Assembly: GCA_040218795.1 (NCBI GenBank)
Contig: JAVJQT010000001.1
Span: 294,360 to 358,359, forward strand
Direction of reading: 5' to 3'
Length of the DNA: 64,000 nucleotides
Source: CCMP332 sp040218795
GTDB taxonomy: Bacteria; Bacteroidota; Bacteroidia; Cytophagales; CCMP332
In this document: positions 51,375 to 60,652 of the stretch, one piece after another
Numbering within the stretch: the first letter of the stretch is position 1
Layout of the letters: each line of letters opens with the position of its first letter
Notes under the pieces: model-generated
The model's input: only the letters and a program-made list of their open reading frames with translations
Told to the model about the DNA's origin: nothing
Database searches by the model: none
Made by a program: the position numbers and the translations under genes

Positions 51375-51782
51375 TCAATTGCTTAATATAACTGAGATGT
51401 CTGAATCGCAAAGCAGACCTTCATCATCAATGGATACTTGTCTTACTGGTTCAAATTTATACTTACCCAAAGCCTCCCATCCATGATCCCTGTTTATATC
51501 TGAATTGTAATTTTTTGAAGATTTTTTTGGATAAGCAAACCACAAAACCACATCACCAATTAAGTGGGGCAAAATGGTTTCGATATGTTTTTCCAGTTCA
51601 ATACGATTTTGAGCAAAGCATAGAAGAAATGTTAATTTCGAATCTGCTTGAAATTTTGGCTTGATGAAATTACCGAATTCTGAATTGGCGAGAAAGGATT
51701 TAATATTTTCCGGTACGGATAAAATTATTGCATTAGCCTGATCCTTGTAATTCAGTTTTTTGAATAATTGTTCTGGATTCAT
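51375..51782 (-). CDS. DUF3052-like protein
   Basis: 135 residues, cytosolic. ALPHLIGDVVLWFAYPKKSS-type sequence (ILPHLIGDVVLWFAYPKKSS) followed by INRDHGWEALGKYKFEPVRQVSIDDEG corresponds to the DUF3052-like pattern (D-x-WxAYPKxxS ... D-I-x-R-D-x-GW). Function unknown. It stands alone between the ppk2 pair and the beta-barrel-like gene. Confidence 0.75.
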   Translation of the reverse strand: MNPEQLFKKLNYKDQANAIILSVPENIKSFLANSEFGNFIKPKFQADSKLTFLLCFAQNRIELEKHIETILPHLIGDVVLWFAYPKKSSKNYNSDINRDHGWEALGKYKFEPVRQVSIDDEGLLCDSDISVILSN

Positions 51783-51957
51783 TTTTTAGTTAAATCATAT
51801 GAATCTAAAAATGAAATTATTCTTCAATTTAAAGATTTCTAGATTAAGAAGTTAAGAAAAAAAAATCAACATTTTCTTCGAATAATCTTAAATCAACATC
51901 CAACTATTGGCTAAGTCCTATTTGATTAAAAAATTATGACTCAGGAAAAGAAAAATT

Positions 51958-53034
51958 TCATAACCGCATATATAAACCTCCGCCAAATGAATTACTGAAT
52001 ACAAATTTAGGGGCTAAGGGAAAAAGATTGATTGGGATAAATTCCAGATCATAATTAAATGTTAGATTAAGATATTTGGACAATATTACATTGAAACCTG
52101 TATTTAACCCCGCGGTATGTCCATGCGGCCTGTAAAAATTTAATCCATAAGCAAAGCGGGGCCTAATTTTATATTTAGGGTATTGATACTCAATCATGAG
52201 TGGCATTTTGCCAACGATACCCTCAACTTCACTATTATTTACATACATAAGGGAATATCCGGTTCGAAGAAAGATTTTCTCACTTGTTCTTGGCATCCAT
52301 AAATGAATTATAAAGCCATATTGCATAAGTGAATTTTGAGCGAAATAGGTTCTTTCGACAAGATCAGAGTTATTGTTCACAAAAATTGTGTAAGCACTTA
52401 TCAATTCAAGCCCAAAATTTATCTTTCCAGATTTTTTTTCATAGACAATACAATCCTCTGATTCACATGATAAATCATGATAATTGCGCGCAAATGAAAT
52501 CAAGTTTTTATGATTGGGACTTTTGATTGAATTAATATTCTTTTCAAGTGTAGGCTGGTCATTTGTATAAAGTTTAAGAATACCATTGTGAATAGTACTT
52601 TCATAGGCATATGCGGTCTCGTTCTTAAATCTCAGTCCCTTCTTATACGGAAGTTTAATTAATGCTAAACTGTCTTTTTCAATAAAATAATTTCCCTCAC
52701 CGGACTCTCTTAAATACAATACATCCATCTGGCCATCCACTAAAAACTCAAAAAAATAGCGATCTGAATTATAGTTTTTAGAAATGAAATATTTACTATC
52801 CTTAAACCAAAATGCTATTATTTCGTAGGGATTGTAAACCGTTATTTCTGATTTTTCATCGCTTTTAAACCGGCATTCTCTTGCCATTAAATAATCCCCG
52901 CGATAATCGATCAGGCCTTTTAAACTATCTCCTGAATTTAGAATTAGCCTTGCTTCCTTAAATTGACTTTGGGCCAAGGATTTAAAGCCCGTCAGTACAA
53001 GGAAAATACTTATATAGCTTATAACTTTCATCAT
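51958..53034 (-). CDS. Secreted beta-barrel-like protein with GDSLKG domain
   Basis: About 358 residues from MMKVISYISIFLVLTGFKSLAQ (signal peptide). The first ~180 residues start FKEARLILNSGDSLKGLIDYRGDYLMA and describe a FKSDEKSEITVYNPYEIIAFWF segment resembling the secreted protein at 3517-4137. The second half (LELISAYTIFVNNN, YGFIIHLWMPRTSEKIFLRTGYSL, FAYGLNFYRPHGH, LNLTFNYDLEFIPI) has outer-membrane barrel-type strands and ends in ...MRL. It is 4 bp after the fused reductase gene and may be its operon partner. Function unknown. Confidence 0.72.
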   Translation of the reverse strand: MMKVISYISIFLVLTGFKSLAQSQFKEARLILNSGDSLKGLIDYRGDYLMARECRFKSDEKSEITVYNPYEIIAFWFKDSKYFISKNYNSDRYFFEFLVDGQMDVLYLRESGEGNYFIEKDSLALIKLPYKKGLRFKNETAYAYESTIHNGILKLYTNDQPTLEKNINSIKSPNHKNLISFARNYHDLSCESEDCIVYEKKSGKINFGLELISAYTIFVNNNSDLVERTYFAQNSLMQYGFIIHLWMPRTSEKIFLRTGYSLMYVNNSEVEGIVGKMPLMIEYQYPKYKIRPRFAYGLNFYRPHGHTAGLNTGFNVILSKYLNLTFNYDLEFIPINLFPLAPKFVFSNSFGGGLYMRL

Positions 53035-53038
53035 TAAA

Positions 53039-54700
53039 TTAAATCTCTTCCAAATATTCATGAACTAATTTAATGGCTAAAGCTCCTTCACCAACAGCAG
53101 ATGCCACTCTGTTCATGGCGCCGGCTCTGACATCGCCTGCCGCAAAAATTCCCGGAATACAGGTTTCAAGAAGATAGGGTTCGCGGTCTTGCTTCCAAAA
53201 CGTTTTATAGTCTTTGTGTTTTGTTAAGTCCCTTCCCGTTTCAATAAAACCTTTATCATTTGTTATGATTTTATCATTAAGCCATTCGGTAATGGGCTTG
53301 GCACCAATAAATATAAAAAGCGAAGCCGCATCACGTAATTCTCTGCTTTTGTCATTGAGGTTTTTGATTTCCAGTTGTTCTAAATTTTCACTGCCTATGG
53401 CTTTGCTTATTTGTGAATTAGCAATTACCTCTATATTGGGCGTCTCTTTGATCTGATCGATCAGATAGGAGGACATACTTGAACTGAGATCCGGTTTGCG
53501 AATTAATATATGAACTTTTGCGGCAAACTTGCTCAGATACATAGCACCCTGGCCGGCTGAATTGCCACCACCTACAACATAAACCTGTTGATCTTTGCAA
53601 GCATTGGCTTCTGTCGTCGCTGCCCCATAATACACACCGAGGCTGGTTAATTCATCAAGACCCTCCACCTGTAATTTTTTATATGAAACTCCCGTGGCAA
53701 TTATTACGGATTTTGACTTTATCTCTTTATCGTCATTGAGTTTTAAAAATTTGTACTGCCCTTCAATCCTGATCTCTTTTACTTCAAGAGGGGATAGAAA
53801 TTCAATTCCAAATCTTGTGGCCTGTGCAATTGCCCTTCGCGACAGCTCTGCACCACTTAATCCTTTTGGAAAACCCAGATAATTTTCGATCCTCGAACTT
53901 GTGCCCGCCTGTCCTCCGGGAGCATGTTTTTCGATAAGCAGGGTCTTTAAGCCTTCTGATCCGCCGTAAACTCCAGCAGCCAGACCACCCGGTCCGGCTC
54001 CGATGATGACAACATCGTACAGCTCTTCTCTGGCCTGAATATTTCTACCGGTTTTAGTTGCAATGGCTCTCAGGTCGGGATCAACAAGAAGTTCTCCGTC
54101 TTCCATTATTACAGCCGGTAAATTTTCGGAATTCAGGCTGTTGGCTTCCATTAATTCAAGGGCCAATGAATTATCTTCAACCGGCAGCCATTGATATGGG
54201 ATAAGATTTCCACTCAGAAAATCCTTAATGCTATGAGATTTTGAACTCCATTGTTTACCAATGACCTTTATGCCTGAGTAGAGCGGAATTATACTTGAAT
54301 TCCATTCATCGAGAAGATCCTGTAAAATGGGAAACATTTTCTCTTCCGGCGGATCCCAGGGTTTCATGAGATAATAGTCCAATTGCACATCATTAATGGC
54401 TTTAATGGCTGCTTCAATATCTGAATAGGCTGTTAGTAGTACTCTTTTGGCTTCAGGATATATTAATTTGGCTTTCTCCAAAAAATCCACGCCCTGCATT
54501 TCAGGCATTTTCTGATCTGAAATGAACAAGGCTATGTTCTCGCCTCTTTTTTTTAACTCCGAAATATTTTCAAGGGCTTCTTCAACTGAACTGGTTGAAA
54601 GAATTTTGTAATCTTTTCTGAATTCGCCTCTTAAATCTCTGACTATTGCTTTTAAAACCTGAGGGTCATCATCAATTGCGAATATTATTGCTTTGCTCAT
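53039..54700 (-). CDS. Response regulator fused to a Cys-less thioredoxin-reductase-like flavoprotein
   Basis: 553 residues in three parts: a receiver domain (1-125) with acidic DDD at 10-12, Asp ~62 (LFISDQKMPEM) and Lys in YYLMKPWD; a glutaredoxin-like domain (about 140-215) in which the CxxC is replaced by SSKS (GKQWSSKSHSIKDFLS); and a flavoprotein (about 225-553) with GAGPGGLAAGVYG, the second GGGNSAGQGAMYLS and AAGDVRAGAMNRVASAVGEGALA. At the place of the CATC of thioredoxin reductase there is AATTEANAC, so the redox cysteines are missing. Overlaps the kinase gene by 4 bp. Confidence 0.9.
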   Translation of the reverse strand: MSKAIIFAIDDDPQVLKAIVRDLRGEFRKDYKILSTSSVEEALENISELKKRGENIALFISDQKMPEMQGVDFLEKAKLIYPEAKRVLLTAYSDIEAAIKAINDVQLDYYLMKPWDPPEEKMFPILQDLLDEWNSSIIPLYSGIKVIGKQWSSKSHSIKDFLSGNLIPYQWLPVEDNSLALELMEANSLNSENLPAVIMEDGELLVDPDLRAIATKTGRNIQAREELYDVVIIGAGPGGLAAGVYGGSEGLKTLLIEKHAPGGQAGTSSRIENYLGFPKGLSGAELSRRAIAQATRFGIEFLSPLEVKEIRIEGQYKFLKLNDDKEIKSKSVIIATGVSYKKLQVEGLDELTSLGVYYGAATTEANACKDQQVYVVGGGNSAGQGAMYLSKFAAKVHILIRKPDLSSSMSSYLIDQIKETPNIEVIANSQISKAIGSENLEQLEIKNLNDKSRELRDAASLFIFIGAKPITEWLNDKIITNDKGFIETGRDLTKHKDYKTFWKQDREPYLLETCIPGIFAAGDVRAGAMNRVASAVGEGALAIKLVHEYLEEI

Positions 54701-56088
54701 TGATTTACTGGTAGTGAAATTTCAAATATGGTTTGTCCGGGTTTTGACTTAACATTTATATTGCCATTGTGCTCTTTAATAATTCTGGACGATATATCCA
54801 GTCCCAAACCTGTGCCTTTCCCCAAATCCTTTGTTGTAAAAAAGGGTTCGAAGATTTGATTAACAATATTTTCCGGTATTCCCGGACCATTATCTTCAAT
54901 TTTGACCTTTAGAAAATTTTTATTAGATGCGGCTGAAATTTTTAATTGTCCCTCCGAATCCATGGCATCAAGTGCATTATCAATTATATTGGTCCAAACC
55001 TGGTTGAGTTCGCCTTCCATGCCCTGAATTTTTGGCAGATCATTTTCAAAGTCAAGAATCAAATTGATGTTCTTTTCTTTTATCTTATGCTGGAAAATGA
55101 CGAGCGTACTTTCAATGCCATCATTTATATCTACTTCAGCCAGCTCAGGAGCGCGATCCATGTGTGAGTGCGATTTTATAGAGGCCACGAGTTTACTTAT
55201 CCTTTCTGATGCCTCATTTACATCTTTAAGCATTTCATGAACGCTGGAATTCAAAACCAGCCAATTGAGAAAAATTTCAAGTCCTTTTTCACCTATCTGC
55301 TTTGCTATTTCCTCTACCTGTTCTTTATAAATTCCCTGATCAATCAAATCTTCTGCGAGTTCCATGCCATCCTCAAAGCCAAGCTCATCGAGATAATCGA
55401 TCATTTCATCTTCAAGATTACTTTTGTCGATCATTGAAATTTGTTTGGGCCTTGTTTCTGAATCCAGGTCAAGAACTTTTTTAATATTTTCAATGGCATT
55501 CATTTCAAGTCCTGAGCTCATCAAATTAAAACTCAGGTCCTGTAATTTTTTCCATTTCTTATCCAATTCACGACTTGTACTTCTAATGGCCGAAGCGGGG
55601 TTGTTTATTTCATGTGCTATTCCGGCAGACATTTTACCCAATGCTTCCATTTTCTCCCTTTGCTGTTGAAGCATGGTAAAGCTTCTCACACGGTCTGACA
55701 TCAGTCCTACTAGATTTTGAACTAGGCTCTGGCTAACCCTTTCCATTTCAGAAAAGTGTTTTTTATGCACAGCCAGACAATGGGTATCAATTACTACTTG
55801 TGAAGTTCCTCCGGCTTCCTTCATTCGCGAAAATGGCAAGACACCTGTAATATCACCACTTTTTGCCGATCCGGTTTTTAAAAAATTCCCTCCGGCTTCA
55901 ATCATGAAACTCATTTCACCTTCGAGAATTATTATCATTTCTTCAACAAGGTCGCCCTTCTTAAAAAAATAATCGCCCTCCTTTACATTGCGATATTCGC
56001 TATGGGCAAGCAGCCAGTCAATTACTTCTTTTGATTCCTGCTGCATTATAGGAATTTCAAGCAATTTTTCTCTAATAGGGTAAGCCAT
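54697..56088 (-). CDS. Histidine kinase with N-terminal cNMP-binding domain
   Basis: 463 residues. A cyclic-nucleotide-binding-like domain (about 15-125: GDYFFKKGDLVEEMIIILEGEMSFMIEAGGNFL, GDITGVLPFSRMKEAGGTSQVV), a coiled linker, a DHp helix with AHEINNPASAIRS (His 159), a ~100-residue helical insert, and an HATPase domain with NQVWTNIIDNALDAM (N box), VKIEDNGPGIP (G1), FFTTKDLGKGTGLGLDIS (F and G2). No membrane segment, so it is cytosolic. It overlaps the fused regulator/reductase gene (ATGA) and should phosphorylate it. Known pairing in several Bacteroidota. Confidence 0.92.
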   Translation of the reverse strand: MAYPIREKLLEIPIMQQESKEVIDWLLAHSEYRNVKEGDYFFKKGDLVEEMIIILEGEMSFMIEAGGNFLKTGSAKSGDITGVLPFSRMKEAGGTSQVVIDTHCLAVHKKHFSEMERVSQSLVQNLVGLMSDRVRSFTMLQQQREKMEALGKMSAGIAHEINNPASAIRSTSRELDKKWKKLQDLSFNLMSSGLEMNAIENIKKVLDLDSETRPKQISMIDKSNLEDEMIDYLDELGFEDGMELAEDLIDQGIYKEQVEEIAKQIGEKGLEIFLNWLVLNSSVHEMLKDVNEASERISKLVASIKSHSHMDRAPELAEVDINDGIESTLVIFQHKIKEKNINLILDFENDLPKIQGMEGELNQVWTNIIDNALDAMDSEGQLKISAASNKNFLKVKIEDNGPGIPENIVNQIFEPFFTTKDLGKGTGLGLDISSRIIKEHNGNINVKSKPGQTIFEISLPVNQ

Positions 56089-56111
56089 TAAAATGATTTA
56101 AGCCTTGAAAA

Positions 56112-56144
56112 TAAAAAAACCCTGAAGCTTGTGCCACAGGGTTT
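56112..56144 (-). terminator. Rho-independent terminator of the sigma factor gene
   Basis: Stem AAACCCTG / CAGGGTTT (8 pairs) with a 12-base loop; on the minus strand a run of T follows, as expected 8 bp after the rpoD stop at 56152. Confidence 0.8.
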
Positions 56145-56151
56145 GAATTTT

Positions 56152-57021
56152 TTATCTTCCCAGATAGGGGATGAGCGATTTGCTCCTCGATGTGGATCGC
56201 AATTTTCGCAAGGCTTTCTCTTTAATCTGCCTCACTCTTTCTCGCGTCAATCCGAGGTTTTCTCCAATTTCCAAAAGAGACATGTTTCTTTCCATTCCAA
56301 TGCCAAAGAATAATTTTATTACTTCTCTTTCTCTTTCGTCAAGTGTTTGAAGCGCTCTTTCGGTTTCTATGCGCAATGAATCTCTGTATTCGAGCTCCTC
56401 ATCTGTTTTTTCTGCGTCTGTGTTTTCCAATACATCCAAAAGGGAATTGCTTTCGCCTTCCTGAAAGGGCGCATCAACAGAAACAGATCTTGAAGCAGCC
56501 TTTAGCGTAGATTTAACCTCATCAGTGGTTAACTCTAGTATTTCTGAAAGTTCTTCCGGAGTTGGTTCTCTTTCGAACTCCTGCTCCATTTGAGATATTC
56601 CTTTATTTATTTTTGAAAGCGATGAGATTTTATTTAATGGTAATCTAACCAAACGACTTTGCTCTGCTAAAGCCTGAATAATTGATTGTCGAATCCACCA
56701 AACTGCGTAAGAGATAAATTTAAAACCTCTGGTCTCATCAAATCTTTGGGCCGCTTTTACCAGTCCAAGATTTCCTTCATTAATGAGGTCATTCAATGAA
56801 ATATTATTATTCTGATATTGTTTCGCTACAGAAACTACAAATCGAAGATTGGCTTTGGTTAATTTTTCAAGAGCAATTTGATCTCCTGCTTTGATTCTTC
56901 TTGCCAGCTCTACTTCTTCTTCAGGTGTTATCAGATCCACCTTATTAATTTCCTGAAAATATTTTTCGAGAGATTGTGACTCCCGGTTAGTAATAGTTTT
57001 TGAAATTTTTAGTTGACGCAT
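56152..57021 (-). CDS. rpoD: Primary RNA polymerase sigma factor, SigA/RpoD type
   Basis: 289 residues. Region 1.2 (SLEKYFQEINKVDLITPEEEVELARRI), region 2 (LTKANLRFVVSVAKQYQNNNISLNDLINEGNLGLVKAAQRFDETRGFKFISYAVWWIRQSIIQAL), region 3 and region 4 (LDEREREVIKLFFGIGMERNMSLLEIGENLGLTRERVRQIKEKALRKL) are complete. It lacks region 1.1 and the non-conserved insert, as usual for the housekeeping sigma factor of Bacteroidota, and belongs to the type that reads TTTG/TAnnTTTG promoters. A strong promoter of that form precedes it, with a perfect inverted repeat at the -33 position. Confidence 0.96.
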   Translation of the reverse strand: MRQLKISKTITNRESQSLEKYFQEINKVDLITPEEEVELARRIKAGDQIALEKLTKANLRFVVSVAKQYQNNNISLNDLINEGNLGLVKAAQRFDETRGFKFISYAVWWIRQSIIQALAEQSRLVRLPLNKISSLSKINKGISQMEQEFEREPTPEELSEILELTTDEVKSTLKAASRSVSVDAPFQEGESNSLLDVLENTDAEKTDEELEYRDSLRIETERALQTLDEREREVIKLFFGIGMERNMSLLEIGENLGLTRERVRQIKEKALRKLRSTSRSKSLIPYLGR

Positions 57022-57066
57022 TCAGTAAATTGTTTTAAGTATATCACGCGTTTTGAAAATAAGGCC

Positions 57067-57102
57067 GCAAAAATACTCTTTTTTTGACAAATAATTGTCA
57101 AA
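57067..57102 (-). promoter_or_regulatory. Promoter of rpoD with overlapping inverted repeat
   Basis: On the minus strand TTTG (57099-57102), 23 bp, then TATTTTTGC (57067-57075). The perfect inverted repeat TTTGACAA / TTGTCAAA with a 4-base spacer (57083-57102) overlaps the -33 box and would suit a dimeric repressor or activator. The further 190 bp to the next gene on the other strand contain only AT-rich sequence. Confidence 0.6.
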
Positions 57103-57294
57103 CACCTGTTTTATAATAATCTAAATAAAAATTGGTGAACGATCTGACAAGAGTTACGATTTGGCTTAAGTCCAAACACAAGCATTAAACTCCTAATAAA
57201 GAAAAAAGGTTCGTAAAAATTCATTTTTTGAACAATAAATTCTTAGTATCGTAGCATATTCCTTGCTATGTTTGGATGAAAGAAAATAAAAAAC

Positions 57295-57861
57295 ATGAAA
57301 AAACTAATTCCTTTCCTTGCAATTGCTTCGTTTTTATTTCTGGCAAATTGCAGTCCTGAGAAAAAAGACGACAGCAGCTCAAACGAAGAAATGAGCAATA
57401 AAGAAATCGAAGATAAAGTAGCCGAAGAAGCAAAAGCAGCAAATGTTACAGGTTATACAGATCTAAATGAGCTAAGCAAAGAGCTTGTGGCTTCTCTTAA
57501 AGCCAATGACTATGAAGATTATTTGAATCATGTCATGACTGAAGAAATGGAAAAAACAGTTGTTAATGAAATTAAAAATGAAGAGAAGAGAGATTTCTTT
57601 TTAGGTGAATTTGGATTTAGCCTGGAAAGGGAAAAAGAAGAATTTGCAAATCTTATAACTTATTTGAAAGATCGAAATGTTAACCTCGACAGCATTAATT
57701 ACGATGAAGTAGAAGTCATTGATTATCATCACGATGAATACGCACCTTTAACTTTGAAAGAAGTGGTGATCGTAGTTCCTCACGAGTACGATGTGTTACT
57801 GATCTACACAGCAATAAAAATTAAGGATCGCTGGTATCTTACCTCCGAATTAGAGGTTTAA
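57295..57861 (+). CDS. Lipoprotein of unknown function
   Basis: 188 residues with a lipoprotein signal (FLFLANCSPEKK) and an acidic Ser/Glu/Asp-rich linker (DDSSSNEEMSNKEIEDKVAEE). The mature part has helices around YTDLNELSKELVASLKANDYEDYLNHVM and a beta-rich end (APLTLKEVVIVVPHEYDVLLIYTAIKIKDRWYLTSELEV), reminiscent of small NTF2/DUF4878-like lipoproteins; the match is uncertain. It is a one-gene unit with a strong terminator. Confidence 0.72.
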   Translation: MKKLIPFLAIASFLFLANCSPEKKDDSSSNEEMSNKEIEDKVAEEAKAANVTGYTDLNELSKELVASLKANDYEDYLNHVMTEEMEKTVVNEIKNEEKRDFFLGEFGFSLEREKEEFANLITYLKDRNVNLDSINYDEVEVIDYHHDEYAPLTLKEVVIVVPHEYDVLLIYTAIKIKDRWYLTSELEV

Positions 57862-57881
57862 ATTCAAAGTAGAAATTATGG

Positions 57882-57909
57882 AAACCACGAAGCTTCGTGG
57901 TTTTTTTTT
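57882..57909 (+). terminator. Rho-independent terminator after the lipoprotein gene
   Basis: AAACCACGAAG / CTTCGTGGTTT forms an 11-bp perfect palindrome (in RNA with a small loop from the AGCT centre), followed by nine T. Confidence 0.9.
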
Positions 57910-57986
57910 GCCGTTTTCAATTCTTATTAAACTTTGTTTAAAGCGCATAATATGTATATTAGTCTGCACATATATTACTAAACTAT

Positions 57987-59738
57987 ATGACCGCTTCTAG
58001 ATGTTTTGACTTTCTCCATCAGCAAATGGACCAATTTCCGCTTAAAGATTGCATGTCTTTCAAAATGCAGGGGAAATGGAAAAAATACAGTACAGCTGAG
58101 GTTATTTCAATTTCAAATCGCTTAAGTCATGGCCTGCTGTCACGTGGGATAAAAAAGGGAGATAAAATCGCAATCATTTCGGAAAACAGGCCGGAATGGT
58201 TATTTGTTGATCATGCCATTCAGCAAATTGGCGCTGTTTCAGTACCGCTTTACCCAAATGCCGTTGCCAAGGATTATGAATATGCATTTAAGCATGCAGG
58301 TGTAAAACTGGTTTTCTTTTCAACAGATGAAATAGGAAGAAAAGTAGAAAATGCATTAGGCGATAAAATTGAAATTCATTCATTTTCATTTGATAAATCG
58401 GGCTCCTTCCTGCATTGGGAAAAAGTATTAAAAGACGGCGATGATTCAATACTTGAAAAATCCAGAGCAGAAGTAAAACCGGAAGATTTATTCACCATAA
58501 TTTATACTTCGGGAACCACCGGGCAGTCAAAAGGCGTCATGCTTTCACATAATAATGTGGTCAGCAATACATTAGCTGTTGGGAAACGAATAAATATTGA
58601 AAGAGGGAATTCAAGAATACTCAGCTTTTTACCGCTCTGTCATATTTTTGAACGCACGGCTTCATTTTTCTATCTATCCGCAGGGATATCAATTTACTAC
58701 GCCGAAAATATTGATACCATTGGCGATAACTTGAGAGAAGTAAAGCCGCATTTTTTTGTAACCGTTCCCAGATTGCTTGAAAAAGTCTATGAAAAGATTG
58801 AGGCAAAGGGCCGTGATTTAAGCGGAATCAAAAAGATGTTGTTTTATTGGGCCATTGGTCTGGGACTCAAATATGAACCCAATAGGAATCAGGGTTGGTG
58901 GTACAATATGCAATTGGCTTTGGCTAATAAACTCATTTTTTCAAAATGGAGGGAGGCCCTTGGAGGGAATGTTAAAATTATTGGTTCGGGGGCAGCGGCC
59001 TTACAACCCAAATTGGCAAGAATATTCTGGGCGGCAAAAATAAAAGTGATCGAGGCTTATGGACTTACCGAATCTTCACCTGGAATAACGGTATCTCTGG
59101 ATACTAAAGAGGACATTAGAATAGGTTGTGTCGGGCCGGCCATTGAAGGTGTGGAAGTTAAAATTGCCGAAGATGGGGAAATCCTTTGCAAGGGCCCTAA
59201 TGTGATGATGGGCTATTACAAAGAACCTGAAAAGACCGCCGAAACGGTTATTGATGGCTGGTTGCATACAGGCGATGTAGGAGAACTGGTCGAGGGTAAA
59301 TTTTTAAAAATTACCGATCGGAAAAAAGAGATATTTAAAACCTCAGGTGGCAAATACATTGCACCTCAACCCATAGAAAACCAACTCAAAAATTCATTGC
59401 TCATAGATAATGCCATGGTAATCGGGGAAAATGAAAAATTTCCGGCGACTTTGCTTGTGCCCAATTTTGAAGAATTAGAGAAATGGGCTAAAAGACACAA
59501 TTTGGAATATACCAATACCTTGGACCTTCTCGAAAACGAAAGCGTTCTGGAAAAATATCAGATCGAGATGGAAAAAGCGAACAGGGGCCTTGGACAATGG
59601 GAGAAAATTAAGGCTTTTCGTCTTACAAAGACGCTTTGGAGTATTGAAAGTGGTGAATTGACCCCTACACTTAAACTCAAAAGAAGAATTATTAACGAGA
59701 AACACAAAGACCTCATTGAAAACATCTATTCAAATTAA
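57987..59738 (+). CDS. Long-chain acyl-CoA synthetase (AMP-forming)
   Basis: 583 residues, ANL adenylating superfamily. P-loop IIYTSGTTGQSKGVMLSH, motif EAYGLTESSPG, and WLHTGDVGELVEGKFLKITDRKKEIFKTSGGKYIAP with the hinge and catalytic Lys near the end. The N-terminal SYRNRLSHGLLSRG-like block, FLPLCHIFERTASFF and the absence of other domains place it with FadD/Faa1-type long-chain fatty acid ligases. Produces acyl-CoA for beta-oxidation or lipid synthesis. Independent promoter region upstream; 20 bp to the next gene. Confidence 0.92.
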   Translation: MTASRCFDFLHQQMDQFPLKDCMSFKMQGKWKKYSTAEVISISNRLSHGLLSRGIKKGDKIAIISENRPEWLFVDHAIQQIGAVSVPLYPNAVAKDYEYAFKHAGVKLVFFSTDEIGRKVENALGDKIEIHSFSFDKSGSFLHWEKVLKDGDDSILEKSRAEVKPEDLFTIIYTSGTTGQSKGVMLSHNNVVSNTLAVGKRINIERGNSRILSFLPLCHIFERTASFFYLSAGISIYYAENIDTIGDNLREVKPHFFVTVPRLLEKVYEKIEAKGRDLSGIKKMLFYWAIGLGLKYEPNRNQGWWYNMQLALANKLIFSKWREALGGNVKIIGSGAAALQPKLARIFWAAKIKVIEAYGLTESSPGITVSLDTKEDIRIGCVGPAIEGVEVKIAEDGEILCKGPNVMMGYYKEPEKTAETVIDGWLHTGDVGELVEGKFLKITDRKKEIFKTSGGKYIAPQPIENQLKNSLLIDNAMVIGENEKFPATLLVPNFEELEKWAKRHNLEYTNTLDLLENESVLEKYQIEMEKANRGLGQWEKIKAFRLTKTLWSIESGELTPTLKLKRRIINEKHKDLIENIYSN

Positions 59739-59758
59739 AAAGTATTGATTGCATCCTT

Positions 59759-60652
59759 ATGAGAATATTTTTATTGTCATATCTGCTACTTTTAGTTGGT
59801 ACAAAGGCTATTTCTCAAATTCCAAATACGGATATTTATATTGCAGAATACAGCATGGATAATGAAAATTTTGAACTCATCGGTCTATATAATTTTACCA
59901 ATAGGGAGGGTTATGACAATCAACCTTTTTTTCACCCCGATAATAAATGGCTTTATTATTCTTCAATCAGAAACGATGGACAAAGTGATATTTACAGATT
60001 TGAATGGGAGAATAAGAAAAGCTACAAGGTGACTCAAAGCTATGAGGATGAGTTTTCTCCGCAAGTAATACCGGGCAGAAATTCCTTTTCTACAGTGAGA
60101 GTTGAATTCAATCAAAAACAGCGACTCTGGTCCTTTGATATCTTAAATCCTGAAATGCCTGAAGTTTTATTTCCCGAAATTGAAAGGGTGGGTTATTCCG
60201 CATGGATGGATGCTAATAATTTGGCACTTTTCATTGTTTCACCTGATGAACAATCCCATGAATTGATTCATCTAAAAGTTTCGAATAAAGAGACGAAACA
60301 GGTGGATTCTCACATTGGTCGTGGTTTTGCCATAAGACCTCAAAGCAAAGAATTGCTTTATGTTTCAAAAAGAGATTCATCCAATTGGGTTTTGAACCTA
60401 TTCAATTCTTCCACTGAAAGTTCCAAATTGATCGCGCCAGCACTCAACTCATCTGAAGATTATTGTTGGTTGAATTCAAATTTGATAATTTCAGCCAAGG
60501 GGAAAATTTTGTATTCCCTGGATTTAAGAGACAATAATAAAGAATGGAAACCGGTTTTAAATTTGAGTGATAATATAATTGGTTCAATCGAAAGAATCGC
60601 AATTCAACCAAAACATAAACGTATAGCATTTGTCGTAAATAAAAAACAATGA
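59759..60652 (+). CDS. Secreted TolB-like propeller protein, unknown function
   Basis: 297 residues, signal peptide ending AISQIPN. Repeated blades with NKWLYYSSIRNDGQSDIYRFEWEN, SPQVIPGRNSFSTVRVE and KELLYVSKRDSSNW suggest a TolB/PD40-type beta-propeller of perhaps five or six blades. Probably periplasmic. Its stop overlaps the next gene (ATGA, 60649-60652). No partner such as TolA or Pal is near. Confidence 0.75.
   Translation: MRIFLLSYLLLLVGTKAISQIPNTDIYIAEYSMDNENFELIGLYNFTNREGYDNQPFFHPDNKWLYYSSIRNDGQSDIYRFEWENKKSYKVTQSYEDEFSPQVIPGRNSFSTVRVEFNQKQRLWSFDILNPEMPEVLFPEIERVGYSAWMDANNLALFIVSPDEQSHELIHLKVSNKETKQVDSHIGRGFAIRPQSKELLYVSKRDSSNWVLNLFNSSTESSKLIAPALNSSEDYCWLNSNLIISAKGKILYSLDLRDNNKEWKPVLNLSDNIIGSIERIAIQPKHKRIAFVVNKKQ

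Noticed and set aside
53039..54700. Annotating the fused protein as an active thioredoxin reductase
   Set aside because: Both CxxC sites are replaced (SSKS and AATTE), so that activity is not supported.
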